DNA of 36,457 bases, from contig CAVIJD010000022.1 in the NCBI GenBank assembly GCA_963643165.1, positions 1 through 36,457 of the forward strand, given 5' to 3'. The stretch comes from F23-D06 sp963643165. Its GTDB lineage: Bacteria; Bacteroidota; Bacteroidia; Bacteroidales; WCHB1-69. The notes under the pieces are model-generated. The model saw only the letters and a program-made list of their open reading frames with translations, was not told the DNA's origin and did no database searches. This document shows positions 1 to 7,579 of the stretch, piece after piece. Position 1 is the first letter of the stretch. The number at the start of each line of letters is the position of its first letter. Both the position numbers and the translations under genes were made by a program.

Positions 1-2618
1 GAGTCGGAGCCGGAGAAGTCGCAGGGCGAGCCACTCTGCTGCACGAAAACGCTCAAATTCTTTACGCTGTCCTTGTTCTGCTTGTTTGTCACAGCGCAAA
101 GGGTGTTGTGCTGGTTGTCTGCCTTGGCGAAAAGCAGAATGTTGGTGTCAACAGTTGCACTCTCGAATATCTTCACTCCTGCAAAGTCGATAAGCAACAG
201 TGGGTCGGTATTCTTGGCAAAGAACTCGCGAGTCTTTTCTCCATAACCGGCACGCATCCACTTATTGGATGTGATGTAGCAGAGATGACCACCCTGCTTC
301 AGCAACTGATATCCGCGCTCATAGAACAGACAATAGATGTCACCCGTACGGGCAAAAGTCTTGTAGCCACACGGAGCATACAACTGAGCCAATTCGCCAC
401 TATTGTTCTGCAACTGAATGTAGGGCGGATTGCCAATCACGATATCGAAGCCGTCTTTCACGCCGAACATCCATTCCGGGTCGAAGAACTCCGCCACAGC
501 GTTCTGGTCATAAGGATTCCATGCAGCCAGCTGCTTGGCGTCTTCAGGGGTATAGTCCTTATTGTCTTCAAGCAGTGCGGCAAGCTGATCCCGCAGCTCT
601 TTGTCCTTTTCGCGCAAGGTGCTCTTGCGATTGGCTGTCTTTGCCGAGAAATGCTCATGCCGGATTTCTGCCAGCCTTTTTTGTGTGTTCTCTATGCGAT
701 TATCCTCAAACAAATCGAGTTGTTCAGCACGTTGCTTCTTTGCTATCAGCGAGTTTGCGGCAACAAACTTTGTTTCAAGATTAGGCAGCGTCGGGATTCC
801 AAAGTTAGGCTTGGAGGCATCCTTCTCGCAGTCGCAAATGAGGGAGATAAAGAAGCGCAGTTTCGTTATCTGAACTGCAATGCTTTGAATGTCACACCCA
901 TAGATGCAGTTCTCTATAATAGAAAGCTTGAGATTATAGACATCTTCATTGGGGGTGATGTGGCTCAGAATGTCCACTATGCGGTTGAGCAGCCCCATGG
1001 GGAAAGCGCCCGAACCACAAGCAGGGTCAAGGATTTTAATCTGTTTCAGTTTGTTGGCTATCCTTTCATATTCGGCCGCGTTTTCAGCGTCATAACTGAA
1101 CTGTGGGTCTAAAAGAGTATGCACCACCTCCTTATCGACGCATAAATATGCCACAAGGCTCTCATCCACCATATAGTTCACAATCTCGCGCGGCGTATAG
1201 AACGAGCCGCTTTGGTTGCGGGCTGTTTCTTTGGTTTCCGGGTTGTACGCGCCAAGCAGGTTTTCAAATACCTTTCCCAGCAATTCTGGGTCAAGAGCCA
1301 CTTGTTGGTCGTTAGGTGTGTTTTCTTGAACCGTAAAAACATAGCGGTTCAGAATGGAAATCAATCCGGTTTCTTTTTTGAAGAAAAGAGCGTTAGGCAC
1401 AACTGCCCGGTTCCGGTATCTACCGTCGGCAAAACGTTTGTCGTTACGGCTAAAGCCATCATAGTTATAAGCTTTTTCCACGCCGTCGATGGTTTTTGTC
1501 TTGTCGAGACATTCAAACAGACCGCCATTGAGGAACGGAACTTCCGAGAAGAGTTCTATCGCCTCATCTTCGCTGATTTTGAACATTTCAGCATAGCGGT
1601 AGAGCGTCTTGATATCTTTGCTCTTGTTGGAGGCAAAGGCGCGTTTTTTACCGTCTTCGTCCACAATAGCGCGGTTGAGCGTTGCAAAGAAAAGGTTCTG
1701 CAGGATGGCGTTATAGTAATTGCCATTAGTTTCGCTGTCGGGGTTGAAATCTTTCAGGATCGTATTCAAGTAATTGGCTTCAAATATCTTTTCTGGAACC
1801 AGTTTTTTCTGTTTGATAAACCAGACGAAGATAAGACGGGTGATAAGACGTACAATTTTGGTCTCAATATTTTCCCGGTCATCATCCTCTGTTGAGGTGT
1901 CGTTCGGAAAAGTGACATGAGATGACGGGGAAACAGCCCATTGATACCACTCAAATAAATCGTTATAGAAACGTTTGGTGAGCAGTTCTGTAGAGAACAC
2001 CTCCATCCAATGGCGGTACAAATCTTCAAATGTGGTAAAATTAGATTTTGGAGCAAGCCTTTCAATGATGTCTATATGCCCCCTGTGAGGGTTGCTGCAG
2101 TTCACATCTCTTAGGATGGTCACCTTGCCTATCTTCTCTCCTGTTTCTTTTCTCCACTCCTGCATATAGTTCATTCTCTCGCAAGTGGACACTGAAAGCA
2201 GGTCTCCTTGGCGGATAAATAGAATAACAGGGTTGTATCTTGATATGCGGTTGAATGCGCGCGTTAGTGCGGCGGCTTGCACTCGTGAAAGAGCATTTTT
2301 CTGCTTGGTGTCGCATGCAAAAATGAACATTCCCGAATATTTGTTGGCATCCATATTTTGCGTGATGTTTTCAAGGGTATCATTAAACAAGCCCTTGGAA
2401 AGCGATTCATCGTTGGCGACGCCTATAAAGAACGTATTTTCAATATGGGCCAGCGCATCGGTCAAGTATTTTGGTATCTTGTGGTCATAAAAATCATCTA
2501 CCTTAACCGGTTCTGCGGTTTCTGCATCAAACACGATGCCTAATTTCTTGAGAAAGGCAGAAGTGGCATCAAAGAGAGAGGTTGTGTTGTCTGCAAATAA
2601 TTTTAGGGTCTGTCTCAT
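1..2618 (-). CDS. Eco57I/PglX-like N6-adenine DNA methyltransferase, 3' end cut by window edge
   Basis: The frame is open from an ATG at 2618 down to base 1 (872 codons, no stop), so the C-terminus lies outside the window. A SAM-binding motif I (DPACGSGAFP, D at about residue 531) is followed about 200 residues later by the catalytic motif IV NPPY (N about 730), the order of gamma-type N6-adenine methylases of the Eco57I/PglX class. About 500 residues precede motif I, with no recognised nuclease motif but room for a regulatory or target-related domain. Between the motifs is a charged, probably coiled stretch. The gene follows the PLD-helicase gene by 18 bp on the same strand, so the two are probably co-transcribed. 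By family it should methylate adenine in host DNA. Whether it also cuts (type IIG) or only protects the host cannot be told without the missing end. AT-rich codon use contrasts with the GC-rich housekeeping genes further right and suggests acquisition by transfer. Confidence 0.9.
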   Translation of the reverse strand, partial: MRQTLKLFADNTTSLFDATSAFLKKLGIVFDAETAEPVKVDDFYDHKIPKYLTDALAHIENTFFIGVANDESLSKGLFNDTLENITQNMDANKYSGMFIFACDTKQKNALSRVQAAALTRAFNRISRYNPVILFIRQGDLLSVSTCERMNYMQEWRKETGEKIGKVTILRDVNCSNPHRGHIDIIERLAPKSNFTTFEDLYRHWMEVFSTELLTKRFYNDLFEWYQWAVSPSSHVTFPNDTSTEDDDRENIETKIVRLITRLIFVWFIKQKKLVPEKIFEANYLNTILKDFNPDSETNGNYYNAILQNLFFATLNRAIVDEDGKKRAFASNKSKDIKTLYRYAEMFKISEDEAIELFSEVPFLNGGLFECLDKTKTIDGVEKAYNYDGFSRNDKRFADGRYRNRAVVPNALFFKKETGLISILNRYVFTVQENTPNDQQVALDPELLGKVFENLLGAYNPETKETARNQSGSFYTPREIVNYMVDESLVAYLCVDKEVVHTLLDPQFSYDAENAAEYERIANKLKQIKILDPACGSGAFPMGLLNRIVDILSHITPNEDVYNLKLSIIENCIYGCDIQSIAVQITKLRFFISLICDCEKDASKPNFGIPTLPNLETKFVAANSLIAKKQRAEQLDLFEDNRIENTQKRLAEIRHEHFSAKTANRKSTLREKDKELRDQLAALLEDNKDYTPEDAKQLAAWNPYDQNAVAEFFDPEWMFGVKDGFDIVIGNPPYIQLQNNSGELAQLYAPCGYKTFARTGDIYCLFYERGYQLLKQGGHLCYITSNKWMRAGYGEKTREFFAKNTDPLLLIDFAGVKIFESATVDTNILLFAKADNQHNTLCAVTNKQNKDSVKNLSVFVQQSGSPCDFSGSD

Positions 2619-2636
2619 CGCTATGTTTTTTGTTGT

Positions 2637-5600
2637 TTATGCAATAGTTTTGTTGTCTGTTTCGGCTTTTGTTGAGGTTACATACTCCCAAACTATAAGG
2701 TCAAAGTTCTGAATTTGGAACTTTTCCTCAAGAAGTTGTTGCTTCTTGCTGTCAGCCGGAGTACTGATATTCCTGCGCTTCAGCTTGTCTTTGATATTCT
2801 TGACAGCCTGCTTCGGCGCTTTCGTGTGCATCCATTCCTTGAGCACAGAAGAAAGTCGGCTGACGCGCTCGGTGTCGTTTTCGGTAATCCACTGAGGAAC
2901 GTGGCGGTCGGCATTCTTGTTCTTGCGAAGGAAATCCAACACATCAGCCTTGTTGATTTCTTTCCATTCCGGATCAGCATCTACAGGCTGGCACATGATG
3001 TATAGTTCGGTGTATGTATGTTCCTTCTTTCCCTCAGGTTTCTTGGGATAACCCACAAGGGCCACAAGGCTTTCCGGCATATCGGGATGGTCGGCACTCT
3101 GGTTCCGGAAGCCGGAGAACACGCCGTTGGGCATCTTACGGTAAAAGTCCTGCTGTTTCTCGTAGTAGGCCAAAAGGTCCTGGCGGTAGGTCTCAAAGGA
3201 GAAGTCCTTGAGCGAAAGCGTTTGTGGCGACTCTATGTCGCTGATGCTGTTTTGGGTGAGTTCTTTCAGCAGACGGTCGGCATTCTTGTCTTGCAGCGGA
3301 TTGTCCTCCACTATTTTTTTGTATTCCTCGTTCAGTTCTGTCGTCTCGCTGCCCACAAGGTTCATGAGGGTCATACGGTTTTGGATTCGGTTTTCAAGGT
3401 GCAGGTAGTCCTCAAACGATTTGGCCGGCCAGAAGTTGACACATGAGACTGTTTTGTTGGGCGAGCCGATACGGTCGATACGGCCAAAGCGTTGAATCAA
3501 ACGTACAGGGTTCCAGTGGATGTCGTAGTTTATCTGCATGTCGGCATCCTGCAAGTTCTGACCTTCTGAGAGGCAGTCGGTGGCAATGAGGATGTCGATT
3601 TCCTCATCTAGCAATTTCGCATAGTGAGGACGATGCTTTACAACAAGTTCTTTCCAAAGAACATACGGCACATCCCAGCGTTGCTTCTCCTCATTGTAAT
3701 ATTTGGCAGAGTCAAGGTTCTTCTCGTAGAGATCGTCCCAGTCGAGTTCCTTGTAGAGTTTGCTGTAGGGTGCGAAACTATGTAGAATCTCGGTAAAATT
3801 TTGCTTGGAATGGCCGCCTGAAGAGAGGTTTTGCTGTCCCGAAGTAGATGCAATTCGATTGAACCCTCGTTTTGTAAGTTCATCAAACAAAAACTTTGCA
3901 GTATCGGCGTAAGCCGTAAATATCACAACTTTCTTGTTTTCTGCTTCTTGTTTATCATTCAAAATCTTGACAAGTTCCTCGATCTTGACATCTTTTTCCG
4001 TTCCTGCTCTATAATTGCACTCAAAATCCTCAAGGCTATTAAGAATTTTTTCAAGCTGGTTGCAATCAGAGCACAGATTGTTTTCAAATCCTTTGAGATT
4101 CTTGATGTCTGAAACCATAATCTTTTGGAGCATGACGGGCAGATTCTCATCCTCGTCATCAACCGTAATTTCATGCCCCTCTCTAATCACGTCGTCAATT
4201 CCAGATTCTCGATAGGCAAGGACCTTGTCGAGCGTTGTCTTATGCACATCATAAACCTTGCTGACCGTGTTTTTAAGGGCATACCATGAACTCTCGAGTC
4301 GTTTGAGGAAGAGAATGCACATCATCTTCACGAGAAACCTTTCACGGAAAGAATTATCGTTCCAAGCAACGTTTCCAGTTGGCAAGGCAGCCGAACGATA
4401 CTGTGAGGGTTGGTAAGCGGTGAGATTCAGTTGTTCAAAAGCCGAATATATCTCATCCGTCGAATGGAAGTCACCAAAATGGTCAACGCCTTGATAGACA
4501 TTTATTGGGTGATTTTTTTGAGGAAATCCAAGGTTTTCGCCGAGCGTCTTCTCAATGAGTTTGCGTGTACGGGCAACAATCAACTTGTCGGTAAGGTTGA
4601 AGAAATTCTGCGGCAGCATATTTATAAATCCGCCGATGGTGCGATTGTCGTCAGCACACCATTCCGTGTATTTGATTTGAGCATATTTGAACATGTTGTC
4701 CAAAGACTCCACGCCGAACTCTTCGTTGTTGAAGGCATCGTCAATGCCTTTGCCAATCAAGTTAAACTGCCCCTTGACGTCTTTTAGTCCGGTGTTGATA
4801 GGGGTAGCAGACAACATCAGAACCTTAACATCGCGCTTTTCTTGGCCTTCCTGATTTTGGATAAGGTTTTTCATCAAGTCGATGTAGCGGCCCGACTTTT
4901 CATTGCGGAGGTTGTGGCTCTCGTCGATTACCACCAGCACCTTATTGCGCGTCTGCAGGTAGTCGAGTTTGAATGTATCGTAAGCATTCTGCATACGCTC
5001 ATTCTGAAGGTCGGTATGGAACCTGACCTTGTACTTGAACTCGTCCCTGTCGAAGCGCGAACCTGCTCCATGTAGGTATTGTGTCCAGTTCTGCTCCAAT
5101 TTCTTGGGGCAGAGCAGTACGGTGGTGTAGTTCTGTATCTGGAAGTATTTGATGACGGCAAGGGCTGAGAATGTCTTGCCGAGACCAACGGCATCGGCAA
5201 GGATGGCACCGTTGTACTTGCGCAACATCTTAATGAGGGAGATTACCCCTTTCTGCTGAAATTCGAAAAGTGTTTTCCAGATAACGCTGGTCTGCAAGAG
5301 ACTCATGTCGCGCTCGTGCTCTATGCCTTCTTCAAGATTCAAATCTGAATTGAAGAGTTCAAAGAGAATCTTATAGTAGATCTCCTCCGGGGTGTAGGTG
5401 CGGAAGTATTCCCTAATCTTGCGGATGAAATATTCCTTGACGGGAATCTTCGGCGAACGCTTGTTCTCGCGGTCCTCAGGCACCTCCTTGCGCGCCTTGC
5501 TCCAGATGTCCTCATACCACTTGCGCAGTTCTGTGTAGTCGGCGTTGCTGTTGTTGCAGTTCTCGGCAATGTTCAGTTCCACATTGGGCACGGGCTTGAG

Positions 5601-6059
5601 ACCGATGCCGGCAGGGGTGAGGTTGCTGGATCCTGTCACATAGTAGTTGGCGTGGGTGGGTTTGCTGTTGCGGAAGATGTAAGCCTTGGCATGGCAGAAG
5701 TCGGGAATCTCGGCCCGCATCTCCACGGTGTCGCGCTCAAGGAAGGCAATGGCCTGGCGGGCGTGACGGTCGAGGTTGCCGATGTTGGTGATGTCCATGT
5801 CGTCGCTGAGCAGATTGACAATGACATCTTTCTTGTAGTCATCACCAATCATCTCGGATGAGATTATGCGATAGTGGTTTTCCTCTGGCATCTCCTCGTA
5901 GAGCTTGCTCAGCGTGAAGATCGTGAAATAGCCTGTTACGATGTCCATCTTGCCCATTTCGCCAGCCTCTTTGCCGGAGTATTGCTTGAGGAAGTCCCAG
6001 ACTGTTACTATGTTAAGACCGTCTTCTGGGTATCGGTCAACTTTGTTGTCTATGAGCAT
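2637..6059 (-). CDS. PLD-family nuclease domain fused to SNF2-type helicase
   Basis: This 1140-residue protein has an N-terminal phospholipase-D-like nuclease half-site (H123-x-K125, then a GSSNLT segment at 143-148) and a superfamily 2 Snf2-like helicase. Helicase motifs in order are Walker A AVGLGKT (290-296), motif II DESH (379-382), motif III LSATP (416-420), motif V ATDCLSEGQNLQ (826-837) and motif VI QRFGRIDRIG (856-865). A roughly 400-residue stretch separates the two RecA lobes. The C-terminal region of about 250 residues is unrecognised. PLD-helicase fusions beside adenine methylases occur in defence loci; DISARM uses the same ingredients as separate proteins, and Hma combines helicase, methylase and ATPase. 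Inference: it translocates on and possibly cuts unmodified foreign DNA. A Bacteroidetes -7 box lies at 6206-6213, giving a leader of about 140 bases that holds a 21-bp tandem repeat. Confidence 0.9.
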   Translation of the reverse strand: MLIDNKVDRYPEDGLNIVTVWDFLKQYSGKEAGEMGKMDIVTGYFTIFTLSKLYEEMPEENHYRIISSEMIGDDYKKDVIVNLLSDDMDITNIGNLDRHARQAIAFLERDTVEMRAEIPDFCHAKAYIFRNSKPTHANYYVTGSSNLTPAGIGLKPVPNVELNIAENCNNSNADYTELRKWYEDIWSKARKEVPEDRENKRSPKIPVKEYFIRKIREYFRTYTPEEIYYKILFELFNSDLNLEEGIEHERDMSLLQTSVIWKTLFEFQQKGVISLIKMLRKYNGAILADAVGLGKTFSALAVIKYFQIQNYTTVLLCPKKLEQNWTQYLHGAGSRFDRDEFKYKVRFHTDLQNERMQNAYDTFKLDYLQTRNKVLVVIDESHNLRNEKSGRYIDLMKNLIQNQEGQEKRDVKVLMLSATPINTGLKDVKGQFNLIGKGIDDAFNNEEFGVESLDNMFKYAQIKYTEWCADDNRTIGGFINMLPQNFFNLTDKLIVARTRKLIEKTLGENLGFPQKNHPINVYQGVDHFGDFHSTDEIYSAFEQLNLTAYQPSQYRSAALPTGNVAWNDNSFRERFLVKMMCILFLKRLESSWYALKNTVSKVYDVHKTTLDKVLAYRESGIDDVIREGHEITVDDEDENLPVMLQKIMVSDIKNLKGFENNLCSDCNQLEKILNSLEDFECNYRAGTEKDVKIEELVKILNDKQEAENKKVVIFTAYADTAKFLFDELTKRGFNRIASTSGQQNLSSGGHSKQNFTEILHSFAPYSKLYKELDWDDLYEKNLDSAKYYNEEKQRWDVPYVLWKELVVKHRPHYAKLLDEEIDILIATDCLSEGQNLQDADMQINYDIHWNPVRLIQRFGRIDRIGSPNKTVSCVNFWPAKSFEDYLHLENRIQNRMTLMNLVGSETTELNEEYKKIVEDNPLQDKNADRLLKELTQNSISDIESPQTLSLKDFSFETYRQDLLAYYEKQQDFYRKMPNGVFSGFRNQSADHPDMPESLVALVGYPKKPEGKKEHTYTELYIMCQPVDADPEWKEINKADVLDFLRKNKNADRHVPQWITENDTERVSRLSSVLKEWMHTKAPKQAVKNIKDKLKRRNISTPADSKKQQLLEEKFQIQNFDLIVWEYVTSTKAETDNKTIA

Positions 6060-6100
6060 AATTGTTTTCTTGTTAAGTTACTTGTGAGTAGGATTTTATA

Positions 6101-6142
6101 GGGGTCTTCCATTTTTAACATGGGGACTTCTATTTTTAACAT
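6101..6142. repeat. 21-bp tandem direct repeat (two copies) in the leader of the helicase-methylase operon
   Basis: Units at 6101-6121 and 6122-6142 match at 19 of 21 positions and abut exactly. They lie between the presumed promoter (6206-6213) and the helicase start codon (6059). Because 21 is a multiple of three, the copy also repeats a heptapeptide in an overlapping short minus-strand frame (MLKIEVP / MLKMEDP) that ends inside the helicase start. It could be an operator pair, a translated leader or simple slippage. Confidence 0.8.
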
Positions 6143-6205
6143 TTTCACACCGACCCTCTGAACTTCGTGAAGTCCTTTTGCCAAAATCCAAAGGAAACGG
6201 TGCGG

Positions 6206-6213
6206 CAAATATA
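6206..6213 (-). promoter_or_regulatory. Bacteroidetes -7 box for the helicase-methylase operon
   Basis: Read on the minus strand this is TATATTTG followed by CCGC, a full match to TAnnTTTG. It lies about 147 bases upstream of the helicase ATG. No TTTG is present at the usual -33 distance. The sequence just upstream (GGACAGCAATAA on the minus strand) is shared with the promoter region at 36220 and marks the edge of a dispersed repeat. Confidence 0.55.
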
Positions 6214-6224
6214 GTGTTTTTCTG

Positions 6225-6655
6225 TTATTGCTGTCCGGCAAACACAAAACAGTACACGCCTACCGCACGAATTTAGAATGTAGAGGCGTTACGTGTGTTG
6301 TTCTTTCTCTCTTTCCACGATGTTGAGCCTCTTCGAGGCTCTGTTTGACTCGGGGCGCGGCTTGCTCCGACGGCTTCACCGTCGGTTATGGTCATTGGCG
6401 GCTCAACGAGCCGCCAATGATTGGGCATCTCCGATGCCCGAACAGAGTGAGGACTTCTTTGCTCTACGCACGAGCCGAGGACCGACCTGAGACTTATGAG
6501 GGAAGATGTAGCGACTCGTGCAACGCCCTCGAAGAGGGCGAAAGCGGGCTGCCGCAGGCAGTCTGCTCCATAACCGGCGGTGGAGCGACCGCAAGGGAGC
6601 GGAACCGTCGGCTGCGACGCGCCCACGACACCCTCGGTCCTCGAAGAGGGCCAAC
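6225..6655. repeat. Mosaic intergenic repeat: array of short GC-rich hairpins (REP/MITE-like)
   Basis: This stretch has no credible gene. It begins with TTATTGCTGTCC (6225-6236) and a block around 6262-6288 that recurs near the right edge. It then packs perfect or near-perfect palindromes: 6325-6341 (7-bp arms, loop TTC), 6367-6385 (7-bp arms, 5-base loop), 6392-6420 (13-bp arms, loop AAC), 6423-6439 (7-bp arms, loop TCC), 6524-6540 (7-bp arms, loop GAA), 6549-6561 (5-bp arms, loop GCA) and 6636-6652 (7-bp arms with one wobble, loop GAA). The last hairpin with its flank is an inverted version of the outer unit, so the block is roughly bounded by inverted copies. This resembles REP/MITE-type mobile palindromes; no transposase lies inside it. 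Confidence 0.75.
6319..6371 (+). repeat. 53-bp dispersed repeat, left copy
   Basis: This matches 36405-36457 at 48 of 53 positions. It holds the GAGCCTC-TTC-GAGGCTC hairpin and ends in a GGCGCGGCTTGCTCCGAC tail that is identical in both copies. Two of the five differences fall in one hairpin arm and two in the other. The arms then read GAGCCTC/GAGGCTC here and GGCCCTC/GAGGACC in the other copy, so pairing is kept apart from one wobble. Confidence 0.85.
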
Positions 6656-6857
6656 ATCACCGTGCATGACAGCGCACAAGGCAAGGTCATCAAAGTGAAA
6701 CGCCCCAGCCGCAATGAGTTGGCTCGTTCGTGCGATAGCCTTGGGCGAGGTGTTGCGTCTCGCCTTTTTTCTGTTTTTTGTATTTATAAAAACTTGACAA
6801 ACACAATTTTATTCAACTCAAGCCATAACTCCCGTTGGCGCGATCCCCCCAAGCCCC
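6656..6857. other. Non-coding stretch between the hairpin mosaic and comF
   Basis: Roughly 200 bases without a supportable gene. A short plus-strand frame across 6660-6730 reads protein-like (GKVIKVKRPSRNEL) but has no start, family match or upstream gene, and may be a gene remnant carried with the repeat. The stretch includes a terminator-like hairpin (6744-6770) and an AT-rich segment (about 6765-6830). Confidence 0.5.
6744..6770 (+). terminator. Terminator-like hairpin plus T-run
   Basis: GGCGAG (6744-6749) pairs with CTCGCC (6759-6764) around a 9-base loop, followed immediately by six T. It has the form of an intrinsic terminator on the plus strand, yet no complete plus-strand gene lies upstream. 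It may belong to a decayed gene or arrive with the repeat block. Confidence 0.5.
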
Positions 6858-7547
6858 TCAGAACTGCGCCGACGCCAGGGTCACGACACTGACCCGCACG
6901 CCCTCGACGGCCAACAACTGCTGCACGGCGGCCTCCATTGTGGCCCCGGTGGTGAGCACGTCGTCACAAACCAACAGATGCCGGCCTTCGATCTGCTCGG
7001 GAGCTCCCGCACTGAACACGGTCTTCACGTTCTCCCAACGGCTGAACCGCGCCTTGCGGGTCTGCGTCTCGGTATAGTGCACCCGCGACAAGACGTCCGT
7101 GCGGTAGGGCTTGCCCATGCCCTCACTCAGCCCCCTGGCTATCCATTCGCTCTGGTTGTAGCCCCGCTTCCGCTCTTTTTTGGGATGAAGCGGTATCGGC
7201 ACGATATAGTCCACATCCCCAAAACGGGGCTCGCCGGCTAACTGCTCGCCGAAACGCCGGCCCAGAAAGGACCCGAGCTCTTTCTCCCCCTTGTATTTAA
7301 GCGCATGAAGGATGTGCTGCACGCTGTTGCCTTTTTTATAATAAAGATACGATGCCACGTTCTCTACCCTGACACGCCCCGCAAAGATGAGCGCGAGAGG
7401 GTTGTCCTTTTCGCGGTATGTCTGCGTCTCGGGAAGATGCAACAGACAATGCAGACAAAGATGCTGCTCGTGCTGCCGCAATGCGTCTCCACACCCCACG
7501 CACAAACGGGGATAGAAGAACGATACGATGTTGTCAATGATTTTCAT
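6858..7547 (-). CDS. comF: ComF family phosphoribosyltransferase-like protein
   Basis: This 229-residue protein has the ComF layout. Two Cys pairs lie near the N-terminus (CVGC, then CLHC) and form a zinc-ribbon-like head. The C-terminal half carries a type I phosphoribosyltransferase fold with the PRPP loop motif VCDDVLTTGAT. In competent bacteria ComF helps bring transforming single-stranded DNA into the cytoplasm; the reaction is unsettled. The start ATG is at 7547. It follows the secreted protease gene by 32 bp on the same strand, so the two may share a transcript although no functional link is evident. Length and motifs are normal and complete. No convincing terminator follows the stop; a weak GC-rich palindrome lies just beyond. 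Confidence 0.93.
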   Translation of the reverse strand: MKIIDNIVSFFYPRLCVGCGDALRQHEQHLCLHCLLHLPETQTYREKDNPLALIFAGRVRVENVASYLYYKKGNSVQHILHALKYKGEKELGSFLGRRFGEQLAGEPRFGDVDYIVPIPLHPKKERKRGYNQSEWIARGLSEGMGKPYRTDVLSRVHYTETQTRKARFSRWENVKTVFSAGAPEQIEGRHLLVCDDVLTTGATMEAAVQQLLAVEGVRVSVVTLASAQF

Positions 7548-7579
7548 GGTTAGGTTATTATTGAAGGGTTATACGATCG

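Noticed and set aside
108..1112. 334-codon plus-strand frame
   Set aside because: It is antisense to the methylase, which has motif I and NPPY in the opposite frame; the plus frame shows no family features.
6050..6247. 65-codon minus-strand leader frame before the helicase
   Set aside because: It would start upstream of the presumed promoter, and only its end (the repeated heptapeptides) is of interest; not enough to call a gene.
6225..6655. Possible CRISPR array
   Set aside because: The repeats differ in sequence and spacing; there are no constant-length unique spacers and no cas genes.
6273..6714. Overlapping frames of 60-120 codons on both strands
   Set aside because: They arise from palindromic repeat DNA; Arg/Pro/Ser-rich with no protein family signal.
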